Shown: in pieces, positions 36,193 to 45,714 of the stretch
How the letters are laid out: every line of letters begins with the position of its first letter
Numbering within the stretch: the first letter of the stretch is position 1
Assembly (NCBI RefSeq): GCF_002846335.1
Contig: NZ_PJMQ01000001.1
Span: 4,340,001-4,404,000, forward strand
Length of the DNA: 64,000 bases
Source: Janthinobacterium sp. 61
GTDB taxonomy: Bacteria > Pseudomonadota > Gammaproteobacteria > Burkholderiales > Burkholderiaceae_D
Reading direction: 5' to 3'
Program-made: the position numbers and the translations under genes
The notes under the pieces: generated by a model
Databases searched by the model: none
Seen by the model: only the letters and a program-made list of their open reading frames with translations
What the model was told of the DNA's origin: nothing

Positions 36193-36225
36193 CAAAAAAA
36201 AGCCGCCAGCGTTAGCAGGCGGCCT
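36193..36225 (-). terminator. Rho-independent terminator of lipA
   Basis: On the minus strand GGCCGCC - loop - GGCGGCT is followed by eight T. It begins 19 nt after the lipA stop. Confidence 0.88.
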
Positions 36226-36243
36226 TGATTTGGCGTAAAGGGC

Positions 36244-37296
36244 TTAGAAATTCAGCGCCGATTCCACGCCGGCGCTGTGCGCCTGTTCATCCGCGTGGTA
36301 CGAGCTGCGCACCATGGCGCCCACGGCAGCGTGGGTGAAGCCCATTTTATAGGCTTCTTCTTCGAACATCTTGAACACGTCCGGGTGCACGTAGCGGCGC
36401 ACGGGCAAGTGGCTGTTCGATGGCGCCAGGTACTGGCCGATGGTCAGCATGTCGATGTCGTGCTCGCGCATGTCGCGCATGACTTGCAGGATTTCCTCGT
36501 CCGTCTCGCCCAGGCCCACCATGATGCCGGATTTGGTTTTCACGTCCGGGTACATGGCCTTGAAATCCTTCAGCAGTTTCAAGGAATGCATGTAGTCGGA
36601 GCCGGGACGCGCTTCCTTGTACAGGCGAGGCGCCGTTTCCAGGTTGTGGTTCATCACGTCAGGCAAGCCATCCTTGAACAGGTCCAACGCTTTTTCCAGG
36701 CGGCCGCGGAAGTCGGGCACCAGCACTTCGATGCGGGTGTTCGGCGACAGGGCGCGCGTTTGCTGGATGCACTCGACGAAATGGCCGGCGCCGCCATCGC
36801 GCAAGTCATCGCGGTCGACGGAAGTGATGACGACGTAGTTCAACCGCAGCTTGGCGATGGTCTTCGACAGGTTGGCCGGCTCTTCCTTGTCCAGCGGGTC
36901 CGGGCGGCCATGGCCGACGTCGCAGAACGGGCAGCGGCGCGTGCACTTGTCGCCCATGATCATGAAGGTGGCGGTGCCCTTGCCAAAACACTCGCCGATA
37001 TTCGGGCAGCTGGCTTCCTCGCACACCGTCACGAGCTTGTTTTCGCGCAGGATGTCCTTGATTTCATAGAAACGGGTCGATGCCGAAGCGGCCTTGACGC
37101 GGATCCAGTCCGGCTTTTTCAGGCGCTCGATCTGCTCGATAGGGACGATCTTGATCGGAATGCGCGAAGTCTTGCTGGCGCCTTTTTGCTTTTCACTCGG
37201 GTTGTACGCTGGAGCGGCGGGGGCGGTGCTGGAAATGGTCTCAGAAGTCATGGCTGCAAGCCCTTGACGGGCGTGTTGGTTTGTTTGCTCAGGCAT
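36244..37296 (-). CDS. lipA: Lipoyl synthase (radical SAM)
   Basis: 350 aa. Both iron-sulfur clusters are represented: auxiliary [12 protein letters not shown] and radical-[13 protein letters not shown], plus the C-terminal RSSYHAD serine ligand. It inserts two sulfurs into protein-bound octanoyl groups. The frame from 37296 overlaps lipB by 8 nt; a start at 37251 ([10 protein letters not shown]) is also possible. The first ~40 residues are a variable leader. Confidence 0.96.
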   Translation of the reverse strand: MPEQTNQHARQGLAAMTSETISSTAPAAPAYNPSEKQKGASKTSRIPIKIVPIEQIERLKKPDWIRVKAASASTRFYEIKDILRENKLVTVCEEASCPNIGECFGKGTATFMIMGDKCTRRCPFCDVGHGRPDPLDKEEPANLSKTIAKLRLNYVVITSVDRDDLRDGGAGHFVECIQQTRALSPNTRIEVLVPDFRGRLEKALDLFKDGLPDVMNHNLETAPRLYKEARPGSDYMHSLKLLKDFKAMYPDVKTKSGIMVGLGETDEEILQVMRDMREHDIDMLTIGQYLAPSNSHLPVRRYVHPDVFKMFEEEAYKMGFTHAAVGAMVRSSYHADEQAHSAGVESALNF

Positions 37297-37993
37297 CTGC
37301 TGCCTGAGGCGCGCCTGCGGCGCTGTTTACTTCGCTTACATCGAGTAATACGGTCAATTCATGGGCCAGGGCCCGCTGCACTTCGGCCAGCGGCGCCGAA
37401 ACGCCCATGCTGCGCATGTCCACCGTCTTCAGGCCGGAATAACCGCAAGGGTTAATCCAGGAAAACGGCGCCAGGTCCATCGCCACGTTGAGCGATACGC
37501 CATGGTAGGTGCAGCCGTTGCCGCGCACCTTCAATCCCAGCGCGGCGATCTTCGCACCCTTGCTTGGTCCGCCGGCGATATAGATGCCGGGCGCGCCATC
37601 GATGCGCTCGCCAGCAAGATTATACGCCGCCAGCACATTGATGATGGCTTGCTCGATTTTATGCACGAACTGGCGCGCATACAGCTTGCCGCCAGGCTTG
37701 TTGCGGCGCAAGTCCATCAGCAGATAAATCACCACCTGGCCGGGGCCGTGGAACGTCACTTCGCCGCCGCGGTCCGTCTGCACCACGGGGATCGCGTCCG
37801 CGCCGGCCAGCAGATGGCCGCGGTCGGCCGCCAGGCCCAGGGTGAACACGGGCGGATGCTCGACGATCCACAGTTCGTCGCGCGTGTCCGTCGTGCGCGC
37901 GTCGGTAAAGGCGCGCATGGCGGCAAAGGTCGGCTCGTAATCGACGCGGCCCAGCTCGCGGATCAGCGCCGCTTCGGTTCGGGTGGTGGTCAT
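37289..37993 (-). CDS. lipB: Octanoyl-[ACP]:protein N-octanoyltransferase
   Basis: 234 aa. [20 protein letters not shown], the lysine loop [20 protein letters not shown] and the catalytic Cys in [15 protein letters not shown] are intact. It moves octanoyl groups from ACP to apo-lipoyl domains, supplying LipA. It is directly coupled to lipA; ybeD, its usual partner upstream, is displaced by ~2.9 kb. Confidence 0.96.
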   Translation of the reverse strand: MTTTRTEAALIRELGRVDYEPTFAAMRAFTDARTTDTRDELWIVEHPPVFTLGLAADRGHLLAGADAIPVVQTDRGGEVTFHGPGQVVIYLLMDLRRNKPGGKLYARQFVHKIEQAIINVLAAYNLAGERIDGAPGIYIAGGPSKGAKIAALGLKVRGNGCTYHGVSLNVAMDLAPFSWINPCGYSGLKTVDMRSMGVSAPLAEVQRALAHELTVLLDVSEVNSAAGAPQAADA

Positions 37994-38068
37994 GACAGAT
38001 TCTGTAATCAGCTGCCGGCGCCCTGCGGACGCTGCGGCGAAGCCGTGATTATAAGCCAGGCCGCCGTT

Positions 38069-39541
38069 TCATTCAGCCCCGGGCACAGGCAACAGCAGCA
38101 AGCTGCCCAATTTTTGTGCAGCGTGGCGCACCTGGGCCAGACTCAGCGCCGTGTAGCCGAGCAGCACGGCGGGCGCCAGCCTGGCGCTACGGCAAAAGTC
38201 ACCGAGCGGCTGCAGCGCCAGCCCCTCCTGCGCGGCGCGCGCGCAAAACGCCCGTTCGTCGGCATCCTGCGGCAGCCACAGCACGCAGTGAAAGCCCGCC
38301 TGCTGGCCCGAAATCGTGTAACGGCCTGGGGCGACCTGCTCCAGGCAGGCCAGCAGCAGGTCACGCCGCTCCTTGTAGGCAAGGCGCGCCTGGCGCAAAT
38401 GGCGCACGAAAGCGCCTTCCTCCATCCAGGCGGCCAGCGCCAGCTGTTCCGTCACGCCCACGGAACGGCCCGTCAACTGCACGATGCGCAGCAGTTGCGG
38501 GCGCAAGGGGGGCGGCAGCACCATGAAACCCACGCGCAAGCCCGCAAACAGGGTCTTATTAAAACTACCACAGTAGATCACGCGCTGGTACTGATCCAGT
38601 GCCTTCAGGGCCGCCAGCGGTGCACTGTGGTAATTGAATTCACTGTCGTAATCGTCTTCCACCACCCAGGCTCCGCTGTCATTCGCCCATTCCAGCAAGG
38701 CCAGGCGGCGCGTGACGGACATGGTCACGCCCAGCGGCGACTGGTGCGCCGGCGTCACATACGCAAGGCAGGCGTCGGTGTGCGCAGCCAGGGCGGCGCA
38801 ATCGATGCCCTCGGCGTCGACGGGAATATCCACGGGCATGGCGCCCGCCAGGGCGAACAGGGCGCGCGCGGCCGGATAACCGGGCTCTTCCAGGCAAACC
38901 TTGTCGCCATCGCGCACGATGCCGCGCGCCAGCAAGTCGATCGCGTGGCGGATGCCGGTGGTGACAACGATGTCTTGCGGGTCGCAGCGGATGCCGCGGT
39001 ACTTGGCGAGGAAGTCGGCGATCTGCTGGCGCAGCTGGGGCAGGCCGGCCGGATCGGCACTGCACAACTGCTCCGGCGTGGCGGCCGCCAGCGCCCGTGT
39101 GGCGCACTTGGACCAGGCTGCCATGGGAAACAGGCTGGCGTCGGCGCGCCTTGCCACGAAAGGCAAGCCGTCGCGCACGCCCGTGTCCGGAGCGGGCGCG
39201 GGCACGGCGGCCGGTGCGGCCGGGATGGCATCGGCGAAGCCTGCCATCAGGAAGCGTTCCGGCACCACGGCGCACACGCGCGTGCCGGAGCCGGGCACGC
39301 GCGTCACATAGGCTTCCGCGTGCAGGCGGTCGAACACGGTTTCGATGGTGCCGCGTGATAACTCCCACCGTTCGGCCAGGGTGCGGCTGGACGGCAAACG
39401 GCTGCCCGCCGGCAGCATCTTCGTCAGGATGGCCGAGCGCAGCGCTTCATACGCGCCATCCTGCTTGTTGACGCCCGCCTTGTCGAGCCAGCTAGTGGGA
39501 CGAGGCAAGTCCAGGGCGTGCGGTGATTTTCCTCGCGGCAT
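38069..39541 (-). CDS. MocR/PdxR-type GntR-aminotransferase fusion regulator
   Basis: 490 aa from the ATG at 39541. An N-terminal GntR winged HTH (~25-95: YEALRSAILTKMLPAGSRLP; LAERWELSRGTIETVFDRL) is joined to a fold-type-I aminotransferase domain (~130-485). That domain has DDYDSEFNYHSAPLAALK and the PLP-lysine segment CGSFNKTLFAGLRVGFMVLP. MocR regulators use PLP or its adducts as effector. It is divergent from the MFS gene (130 nt between starts), the usual position for a local regulator of its neighbour. Confidence 0.92.
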   Translation of the reverse strand: MPRGKSPHALDLPRPTSWLDKAGVNKQDGAYEALRSAILTKMLPAGSRLPSSRTLAERWELSRGTIETVFDRLHAEAYVTRVPGSGTRVCAVVPERFLMAGFADAIPAAPAAVPAPAPDTGVRDGLPFVARRADASLFPMAAWSKCATRALAAATPEQLCSADPAGLPQLRQQIADFLAKYRGIRCDPQDIVVTTGIRHAIDLLARGIVRDGDKVCLEEPGYPAARALFALAGAMPVDIPVDAEGIDCAALAAHTDACLAYVTPAHQSPLGVTMSVTRRLALLEWANDSGAWVVEDDYDSEFNYHSAPLAALKALDQYQRVIYCGSFNKTLFAGLRVGFMVLPPPLRPQLLRIVQLTGRSVGVTEQLALAAWMEEGAFVRHLRQARLAYKERRDLLLACLEQVAPGRYTISGQQAGFHCVLWLPQDADERAFCARAAQEGLALQPLGDFCRSARLAPAVLLGYTALSLAQVRHAAQKLGSLLLLPVPGAE

Positions 39542-39671
39542 AATGATGATCGTCCAAGTGGTCCAATGAATTTTCTGATGACTGGCACTTCGCATTACAC
39601 CACAACAATTCTACTCTCTCCGTTCTGGTGCGCCAGCGGGGCGCACGCTTGCTAGGATCGTGTAAAAAACA

Positions 39672-40871
39672 ATGCAGAAACAACTCGCTTTATGGGCCTG
39701 GGGCGGCATCGTGCTGCTGCTGGTCTGCCTCTCGCGCATCAGCATCGACATCTATTTGCCTTCGCTGCCGGCCATGGCCGATGCCCTGCATGCCAGTGAT
39801 GCCCAGTTGCAACTGACCCTGAGCCTGTTCATGGCCGGCTCGGCCGCCTCGATGCTGGCTTGCGGGCCGCTGGCCGACCGTTACGGACGCCGCCCCGTGC
39901 TGCTGGCCGGCACGGGCATTTATGTGCTCGCCAGCATCGCCTGCACGGTGACCTCCGACGTGCACGTGCTGATCGCCGCGCGCGTGCTGCAGGCGTTCGG
40001 CGGCTGCAGTGGCACCATCATCGGCAGGGTGATGGTGCGCGACCGCTTCGATACCGCCACGCAGGCGCGCATGCTGGGGAGAATATCGATGGTGATGGGC
40101 CTGTCGCCGATACTGGCGCCGCTGGCCGGCAGCGTGCTCGACGCGGCCTTCGGCTGGCGCGCCGTGTTTGGCACGTTGTGCCTGCTGGGCGCGCTGTCGC
40201 TGTGGCTGATCGCCGCCTACGTGCCGGAAACGAAACCCGCCGACGCCGTGCCACAGGGCAATACCCTGGCCTTGTACCGCCGCCTGCTGGGCGACGCGTA
40301 TTTTCTACGCTATGCGCTGGCCATCGCTTGTGTGTATTGCACGTATTTCCCCTTCATCGCGGAATCGTCCGTGCTGTTGCAAAGGGGCATGCATCTGTCG
40401 CCGCACGCGTATGCGCTGGTGTTCGCGCTGACGGTCAGCGGCTATATCGCGGGGTCGAGCCTGTTCCGCGCCCTGGGGCCGCGCCTGGGCGCCGATTACC
40501 TGCTGGGCGTGGCGGTGCTGATCAATGTGGCGGGCGCGGCCAGCTTGTTGCTGGCAGGCAGCCTGGCGCCGCAACACGTGGCGTCGCTGGTAGCGCCCAT
40601 GCTGCTGGTGATGGTGTCGGTGGGCATGGCCATTCCGGCCTGCCAGCTGGCCGTACTACAGCCGTATGGCGCACAGGCGGGCAGCGCTTCGGGCCTGTTC
40701 TTCTTCATCCAGATGCTCATCACGGCCGCCTGCGGCGCCGTCATCGCCGCCATCACGGATGGCAGCGAAAAGCCCCTGCTGTGGGTGACAGCAGCGGCCA
40801 GTGGTGCCTTTGCCGCCGTCTGGCTGCTCACGAAGAGCAGGGCCAGCGTGGCGGCAGCAAGCCTTACATGA
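39672..40871 (+). CDS. Bcr/CflA-type MFS drug exporter
   Basis: 399 aa with about 12 membrane helices. Family features include the start SRISIDIYLPSLPAMADALH, the motif-A loop CGPLADRYGRRPVLLAGTGI and RVLQAFGGCSGTIIGRVMVR. Members export chloramphenicol, bicyclomycin, sulfonamides or metabolites. The MocR gene opposite it is the probable regulator. The 3' end overlaps the end of ybeD by 8 nt tail-to-tail. Confidence 0.9.
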   Translation: MQKQLALWAWGGIVLLLVCLSRISIDIYLPSLPAMADALHASDAQLQLTLSLFMAGSAASMLACGPLADRYGRRPVLLAGTGIYVLASIACTVTSDVHVLIAARVLQAFGGCSGTIIGRVMVRDRFDTATQARMLGRISMVMGLSPILAPLAGSVLDAAFGWRAVFGTLCLLGALSLWLIAAYVPETKPADAVPQGNTLALYRRLLGDAYFLRYALAIACVYCTYFPFIAESSVLLQRGMHLSPHAYALVFALTVSGYIAGSSLFRALGPRLGADYLLGVAVLINVAGAASLLLAGSLAPQHVASLVAPMLLVMVSVGMAIPACQLAVLQPYGAQAGSASGLFFFIQMLITAACGAVIAAITDGSEKPLLWVTAAASGAFAAVWLLTKSRASVAAASLT

Positions 40872-41160
40872 CGATCTTGACCATCGGGTGGCCCGACAGC
40901 GCCATGTACAGGGCATCGAGCTGCTCGCGGCTGATGGCGCGCACGGTGACGGTCAGGCCCGTGTAATTGCCCTTGCCCGATGGGCGCTCTTCCATGCGGC
41001 CCACGTGGAAGGTCGGATCGTGGCTGATGACCAATTCCAGCATCGTCGGCGCGAAGTCGACATGCGTCGGACCCATGATCTTGATGGGAAAATCGCTCGG
41101 GTATTCGATCAGCGATTCGCTGGGAGGAATCGTGACTTCGGTGGGTGGGGTGGTTTGCAT
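40864..41160 (-). CDS. ybeD: YbeD-family (DUF493) protein
   Basis: 98 aa. ESLIEYPSDFPIKIMGPTHV and GNYTGLTVTVRAISREQLDA, ending in the beta-strand HPMVKIVM, match the small alpha/beta ACT-like YbeD proteins. In many proteobacteria ybeD stands immediately before lipB; here the MocR/MFS pair separates them. The role is regulatory or unknown. Confidence 0.9.
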   Translation of the reverse strand: MQTTPPTEVTIPPSESLIEYPSDFPIKIMGPTHVDFAPTMLELVISHDPTFHVGRMEERPSGKGNYTGLTVTVRAISREQLDALYMALSGHPMVKIVM

Positions 41161-41480
41161 GGGAAATCCTATCAGTGCCGGTCAGAACAGGCGGCGCAGC
41201 GCATAGCGCGCGGCGGCTGCATAAAGACGTATTGTAGCCAACTTTGGGGGCGGATGCGCCCGTCGCCATGGCGCCAGGGGCGCGGAAAAAAAATGCCAGC
41301 TTGGTAAGCTGGCGAAAACTATTTCGTTTGGACAAAATAGCCGGAAAAATCGGTGCTGTCACACGCTGGAGTAGCAGTGGTTCTACTATAGAAAAAACAC
41401 AGCTGCTTTACCTCAGGCATGTGACGAACTGCCGCTTTCTCGGCATGAACGTCGATACGGCGCGACAGGCGGCGCGGCCG
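41161..41480. other. Intergenic region: ybeD leader and 3' region of the FecR-like gene
   Basis: No convincing gene here. On the minus strand a TACAAT box at about 41230-41240 could be the ybeD -10 element. The FecR-like gene's terminator hairpin lies at 41285-41314. From 41315 to 41480 I see only AT-richer non-coding sequence. Confidence 0.5.
41285..41314 (-). terminator. Rho-independent terminator of the FecR/DUF6600 gene
   Basis: On the minus strand GCCAGCTT-ACC-AAGCTGGC is followed by A and then eight T. It lies ~170 nt after the stop of the DUF6600 gene and before the ybeD promoter region. Confidence 0.8.
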
Positions 41481-43244
41481 TCAACGCTCCGCTTCCTGCA
41501 TCCGGCCATTGCGGCCGGGACCGCCGCGCTCATTGCCTCTGTCATTACTGCGTTCACGTGGCGGCCCGCCGCGTTCGCCGCCACGCGCCTCCTGTGCCGG
41601 ACGCGCGGCGGGGGGCGGCATCGGCGGCGGCGCGGGCCGCGGCTGGGCCACTGGCGGTGGCGCAGGCACGGCAGGCGGCGGCGCCGTCTGCCGCATTTCG
41701 CGGCGGGGCCCACGCTCTCCGTGCTCCCAGTGGTTACTGTCCGGGCGTGCCTGCGGCCGCTCCCCGCCATGCCACCCGGGGCGGCCCACCTGGTCTTGCA
41801 CAGGGGGCAAGGCCGGCATCGCCGGCATCACGGGCTGGGCCGGCATCGGCGGCTGTTGCGGCTGGGCCGGCACGGGCGGCCGGTTCGGCTGCATGGGACG
41901 CGGCGCCAGGTGCGTCTGGCCATCGTCCGTCTGCAAGCGGCCAGGACGGTTGACCCAGTCGCGCCGGACACCGCTATCGCCGCGCGGCGCATCCAATGGA
42001 CGCTGCCAATTGCCGGCCGGCGCAGGGGCCGTGCTCAAGGGCAAACTTTGCATGACGGGTGGCGGCATGGTGGTGCGGTTGCGCCGCGGCACGTCGACCG
42101 TGCGCTGCGCGCCAAAACGCTCGCCAGGCAACATGCTCATGCCTTCGCGGCGTTCGCGTTCGCCCGACACGGAGCGGCGTCCCTCGGCCATGCGGTTGAT
42201 GCGGCGTTCATAGTCCGCGCTGGCGCGGTAGCCGGGCACATAGCGGTCATGCGGCGACAGGGGAAACCAGCCCACGCCAGGACGCGGGCCCTGCTGCGGC
42301 GCGCGACCTCCGCCCACCCAGCCCACCAGGGCTGGTGCCCAGGGCACGCGGCCGCGCTCGCGGCCCGGCGCCCAGCCCCAGCGCTGGCCCAGCAGCACCC
42401 AGCGGCCGTAATGCGAGGGCGCGTAGCCCCAGGGCGCATTGTCGACCCAGGTCCAGCCCCATGGGGCGATCCACGTCCAGCGCCCGTCGCTGTAGGGCGC
42501 CCAGCCGGCCGGTACCGCGCTGGGCAGCCACAGGGGCCCATATTGCGCATCGTCCTGCCAGGCGCCGTAGCGGTCCAGCTCCTCATAGCCAGTGGTATCG
42601 TCCGTGACATAGCGCAAGGCTGGCGTGGCGGCGGGCACGGCTTCGGGCCATTGGTCGAAGGCGATCCTCTGCACGGCGCCCGTGCGCAATTCCTCGTCCG
42701 TCAGCTCGGCGCGCTTGCCTGAACGCAAGGTCACGCTACCCGTCGCGCCATCCACGTCGGCCACCCCTTCGAGTACGCTGACGACGCTGGTGCCGGGCTG
42801 GCGCCCTGCCTCGATGCGCACCCAGCCCGGCTGGATCAGAGTCACGCGGGCCTGGGCGGTGGTCAGTTCGAAGCCGCGCAGCGCATCGGGATTGCGCACG
42901 CGCACGCTGACCGTGCCATGGCTGAGGTGCAGTGTGAAATGGTCGTCATCGAGCTCGCTCACTTCCAGCTCGGAATCGCCATCGAGGCGCACGGCGGCCG
43001 CGCCCACGCGAAGTTCCGCCAGCGCGCCGCGCATGGTGCTGAGCCGGTTATCCGTCGTGACGGGCCAGTTCAGCAGGGCATTTTGCGCATCGCCATCGCC
43101 GGCGCGCACCAGCACCTGCCCTTCGACGGTGGAAATGCGGCCCACGCGGGCCGGCGGATCTTCGGCGAGAGCCAGCGAGCACGCCGACGACAGCATCACG
43201 GCGCACACGGCGCGCAGGAAAGGGAAAGGCAGGGTCGGACGCAT
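41481..43244 (-). CDS. FecR-domain/DUF6600 exported protein with Pro-rich tail
   Basis: 587 aa. A signal peptide ends near SLALAEDP. The FecR-like beta domain is at ~30-200 (GRISTVEGQVLVRAGDGDAQ; GTVSVRVRNPDALRGFELTT). A Trp/Tyr-rich DUF6600 part is at ~215-340 (YGAWQDDAQYGPLWLPSAVP; WGWTWVDNAPWGYAPSHYGR). From ~385 onward the protein is low-complexity, rich in Pro, Arg, Gly and Gln. There is no membrane helix in the middle, so it is not a classical FecR anti-sigma factor. It is probably periplasmic or surface-exposed; function unknown. Confidence 0.85.
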   Translation of the reverse strand: MRPTLPFPFLRAVCAVMLSSACSLALAEDPPARVGRISTVEGQVLVRAGDGDAQNALLNWPVTTDNRLSTMRGALAELRVGAAAVRLDGDSELEVSELDDDHFTLHLSHGTVSVRVRNPDALRGFELTTAQARVTLIQPGWVRIEAGRQPGTSVVSVLEGVADVDGATGSVTLRSGKRAELTDEELRTGAVQRIAFDQWPEAVPAATPALRYVTDDTTGYEELDRYGAWQDDAQYGPLWLPSAVPAGWAPYSDGRWTWIAPWGWTWVDNAPWGYAPSHYGRWVLLGQRWGWAPGRERGRVPWAPALVGWVGGGRAPQQGPRPGVGWFPLSPHDRYVPGYRASADYERRINRMAEGRRSVSGERERREGMSMLPGERFGAQRTVDVPRRNRTTMPPPVMQSLPLSTAPAPAGNWQRPLDAPRGDSGVRRDWVNRPGRLQTDDGQTHLAPRPMQPNRPPVPAQPQQPPMPAQPVMPAMPALPPVQDQVGRPGWHGGERPQARPDSNHWEHGERGPRREMRQTAPPPAVPAPPPVAQPRPAPPPMPPPAARPAQEARGGERGGPPRERSNDRGNERGGPGRNGRMQEAER

Positions 43245-43360
43245 GGCAGCGCTCCAGGCAGGACTTACAAGGATGACACGCTATCGATTACATCCGCATC
43301 GGGCGGGCATCGCAAGCGGGCTTACAAATGTTTGCATCTTGGTTTGCATGTTGCCTTGGC

Positions 43361-44002
43361 TCAGGACGCCGCCTGGCTGCCCCGCTTGACGAAGAACAGG
43401 GCGGCGCCAACGGCCATCAGCAAGCCGCCAAAGAAGCGGTTCTGCTTCTTCACGGCCTTGGCATCGCGGAAAAAGCGCTGCATCGACGACGCCAGGAAGG
43501 CGTAGCTGTGCATGACGATCTGATCGATCGTGCACATGGTGACGGCCAGGATCAGCAATTGCGGCAACAGCGGTGCCGTGGGGCTGATGAATTGCGGCAG
43601 CACCGCCACCATGAAGATGATGCCCTTCGGATTCGTCACGTTGGTCAGAAAACCCGTCAGCACGCGCCGGCGCATGGAAGGCACCACTGCATCGGCGTGC
43701 AGGTCACCCGTCACCGCCACCCTGGCGCGCCATTGCGACAGGCCCAGGTAGATCAGGTACAGCGCGCCCACCGTCTTGACGATATTAAAAGCCACTTCGG
43801 AGGCCAGCAGCAGGGAACCGACGCCGGCGCCCGCGATGCCCAGCACCACCAGCAGCCCCAGTTGCAGGCCGAGGATGGTGGCGCTGGCCTTTTTCACCCC
43901 GTAGGACAGGCCGTGCGACATCGACAGCACGGCGCCCGAGCCGGGCGAGACAGCGATGATGGAAGCGGCGATGACAAAGGTGATCCAGGTGGCAAAGTGC
44001 AT
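43361..44002 (-). CDS. LysE-family amino-acid exporter (RhtB-like)
   Basis: 213 aa from the ATG at 44002 (MHFATWITFVIAASIIAVSP); an in-frame extension to 44065 adds a polar leader. Six hydrophobic helices and the signature SPGSGAVLSMSHGLSYGVKK are typical of LysE/RhtB exporters, as are GFLTNVTNPKGIIFMVAVLP and the C-terminal FGGLLMAVGAALFFVKRGSQ. The substrate is probably homoserine, threonine or another amino acid. Confidence 0.92.
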   Translation of the reverse strand: MHFATWITFVIAASIIAVSPGSGAVLSMSHGLSYGVKKASATILGLQLGLLVVLGIAGAGVGSLLLASEVAFNIVKTVGALYLIYLGLSQWRARVAVTGDLHADAVVPSMRRRVLTGFLTNVTNPKGIIFMVAVLPQFISPTAPLLPQLLILAVTMCTIDQIVMHSYAFLASSMQRFFRDAKAVKKQNRFFGGLLMAVGAALFFVKRGSQAAS

Positions 44003-44204
44003 GCGGTATCCAAAAATGGTAATGAGGAGTAATTTTAACCCGGCCTGTGCGGCCCTGCCGGCCATCTCTGGGGTAAGATCGCAGGCACGCTTTATCTACA
44101 CCTTTGCGACGCTTTTCCTTACCGTACAACCAAGAATAACATCATGAAAAACAACACTTTCCTCTCTCCAATATTTCCTGCCACCACTGCGGGAGCGCGC
44201 TGAG

Positions 44205-45152
44205 ATGGCCGGCTCCAGCCTGCTGGCCCTGCTCGACGATATCGCCAGCATCCTTGACGACGTTTCCCTGATGACCAAGGTGGCCGCCAAGAAGACGGCC
44301 GGCGTGCTCGGTGACGACCTGGCCCTGAACGCGCAGCAAGTGGCCGGCGTGCGCGCCGAGCGCGAACTGCCCGTCGTATGGGCCGTCGCTATCGGTTCAC
44401 TGAAGAACAAGGCCATCCTCGTGCCCGCCGCGCTGGCCATCAGCGCGTTTGCGCCGTGGGCCATCACGCCGCTGCTGATGGTGGGCGGCGCCTACCTGTG
44501 CTTCGAGGGTTTCGAAAAGATCGCCCATCAATACCTGCATCCGGATGACAGCCACAAGGCTGAACTGGCGCAGGCGCTGCGCGACCCGCAAGTCGACCTG
44601 GTGGCACTGGAAAAGGACAAGATCAAGGGCGCCATCCGCACCGACTTCATTTTGTCGGCGGAAATCATCGTCATCGCCCTCGGCACGGTGGCCGCAGCCA
44701 CCTTCGCCGAGCAGGTGGCCGTCGTCGTCGGCATCGCCCTCATCATGACGGTGGGCGTGTATGGCCTGGTGGCCGGCATCGTCAAGCTCGATGACGCGGG
44801 CTTTTATCTGGCCGCGCGCAAGGGCACGGGCGCGCTGATGGACGGCGTGCGCGGCTTTGGCCGCATGCTCGTGTCGGCGGCGCCGAAATTGATGAAATTT
44901 CTCTCCATCGTTGGCACCCTGGCCATGTTCATGGTGGGCGGTGGCATCTTGACGCATGGCTGGCCATGGGCCAGCGCCATGCTGCACCACGCGGAAGAAG
45001 CCGTCGGCGGCGTGGCCGGCATCGGCCCCGTGCTGGGGGCCGTCACGCCCAGCCTGATCAATGCGGTGGCCGGCCTCATCGCCGGTGGCCTGGTGCTGGC
45101 AGGCGTCACGGCCGTGTCGGCTTTATTGCGCATGGTCAAATCAAGCAAATAA
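44205..45152 (+). CDS. DUF808 (YedI-like) inner-membrane protein
   Basis: 315 aa. [40 protein letters not shown] and the [20 protein letters not shown] segment are diagnostic of YedI/DUF808. Several membrane helices follow (~155-200, 225-250, 275-310). Function unknown. ATG preceded by GCGCTGAG without a strong ribosome site. Confidence 0.92.
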   Translation: MAGSSLLALLDDIASILDDVSLMTKVAAKKTAGVLGDDLALNAQQVAGVRAERELPVVWAVAIGSLKNKAILVPAALAISAFAPWAITPLLMVGGAYLCFEGFEKIAHQYLHPDDSHKAELAQALRDPQVDLVALEKDKIKGAIRTDFILSAEIIVIALGTVAAATFAEQVAVVVGIALIMTVGVYGLVAGIVKLDDAGFYLAARKGTGALMDGVRGFGRMLVSAAPKLMKFLSIVGTLAMFMVGGGILTHGWPWASAMLHHAEEAVGGVAGIGPVLGAVTPSLINAVAGLIAGGLVLAGVTAVSALLRMVKSSK

Positions 45153-45237
45153 GCTTTCTGGTCTGATGGGGCGGCAGGCGCATCCGTGCCTGCCGCCCCG
45201 GCCATGCCGGCGGCGCCTGCCTGCCCATGGAGACCCT

Positions 45238-45669
45238 ATGCAGACTTACCCCATCCAACGTCCCAGCAGCGCCTTTATCGGCGCCTCCTGGGCGGCCCTG
45301 CTGATCGGCATCGTCACTTACCTGTCCGGCCTGTGGAACGCCACGATGGCCCTCAACGAAAAGGGCTATTACTTCACCATCCTCACTTACGGCCTGTTCG
45401 CTGCCATCTCGCTGCAGAAATCCGTGCGCGACCGTAGCGAAGGCATCGCCGTGACCGGCATGTATTTCGGCCTGTGCTGGATTTCCGTGCTGCTGGCCTT
45501 GCTGCTGCTCACCGTCGGCCTGTGGAATGCCACCCTGCAAAACAGCGAAAAGGGCTTTTATGCCATGGCATTCCTGCTCAGCCTGTTTGCCGCCGTGGCC
45601 GTGCAAAAAAATGTGCGCGATGTGGCGCGCGCCCAGGCCACCACAACAGCCGACGCGCCGGGAACTTAA
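45238..45669 (+). CDS. YiaA/YiaB-family inner-membrane protein
   Basis: 143 aa from the ATG at 45238 behind GGAGACCC. Two repeats of a two-helix unit are visible: [23 protein letters not shown] / [20 protein letters not shown] and [23 protein letters not shown] / [20 protein letters not shown]. Each ends in QK(S/N)VRD, evidence for internal duplication. Function unknown. Confidence 0.9.
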   Translation: MQTYPIQRPSSAFIGASWAALLIGIVTYLSGLWNATMALNEKGYYFTILTYGLFAAISLQKSVRDRSEGIAVTGMYFGLCWISVLLALLLLTVGLWNATLQNSEKGFYAMAFLLSLFAAVAVQKNVRDVARAQATTTADAPGT

Positions 45670-45714
45670 GCCCCAGCGACGCGTCTATCTCTATATCCAT
45701 ATCGGGAGTGGGCG

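Noticed and set aside
35841..36215. 124-codon plus-strand frame after the TonB receptor
   Set aside because: No family features; the opposite strand holds the recognisable ung remnant.
41244..42722. 492-codon plus-strand frame opposite the DUF6600 gene
   Set aside because: Arg/His-rich mirror of a Pro-rich coding region; includes the terminator and untranslated sequence.
41481..43244. Classical FecR anti-sigma factor
   Set aside because: No membrane helix, no FecI-type sigma gene beside it, and a secretory signal peptide; the DUF6600 part points elsewhere.
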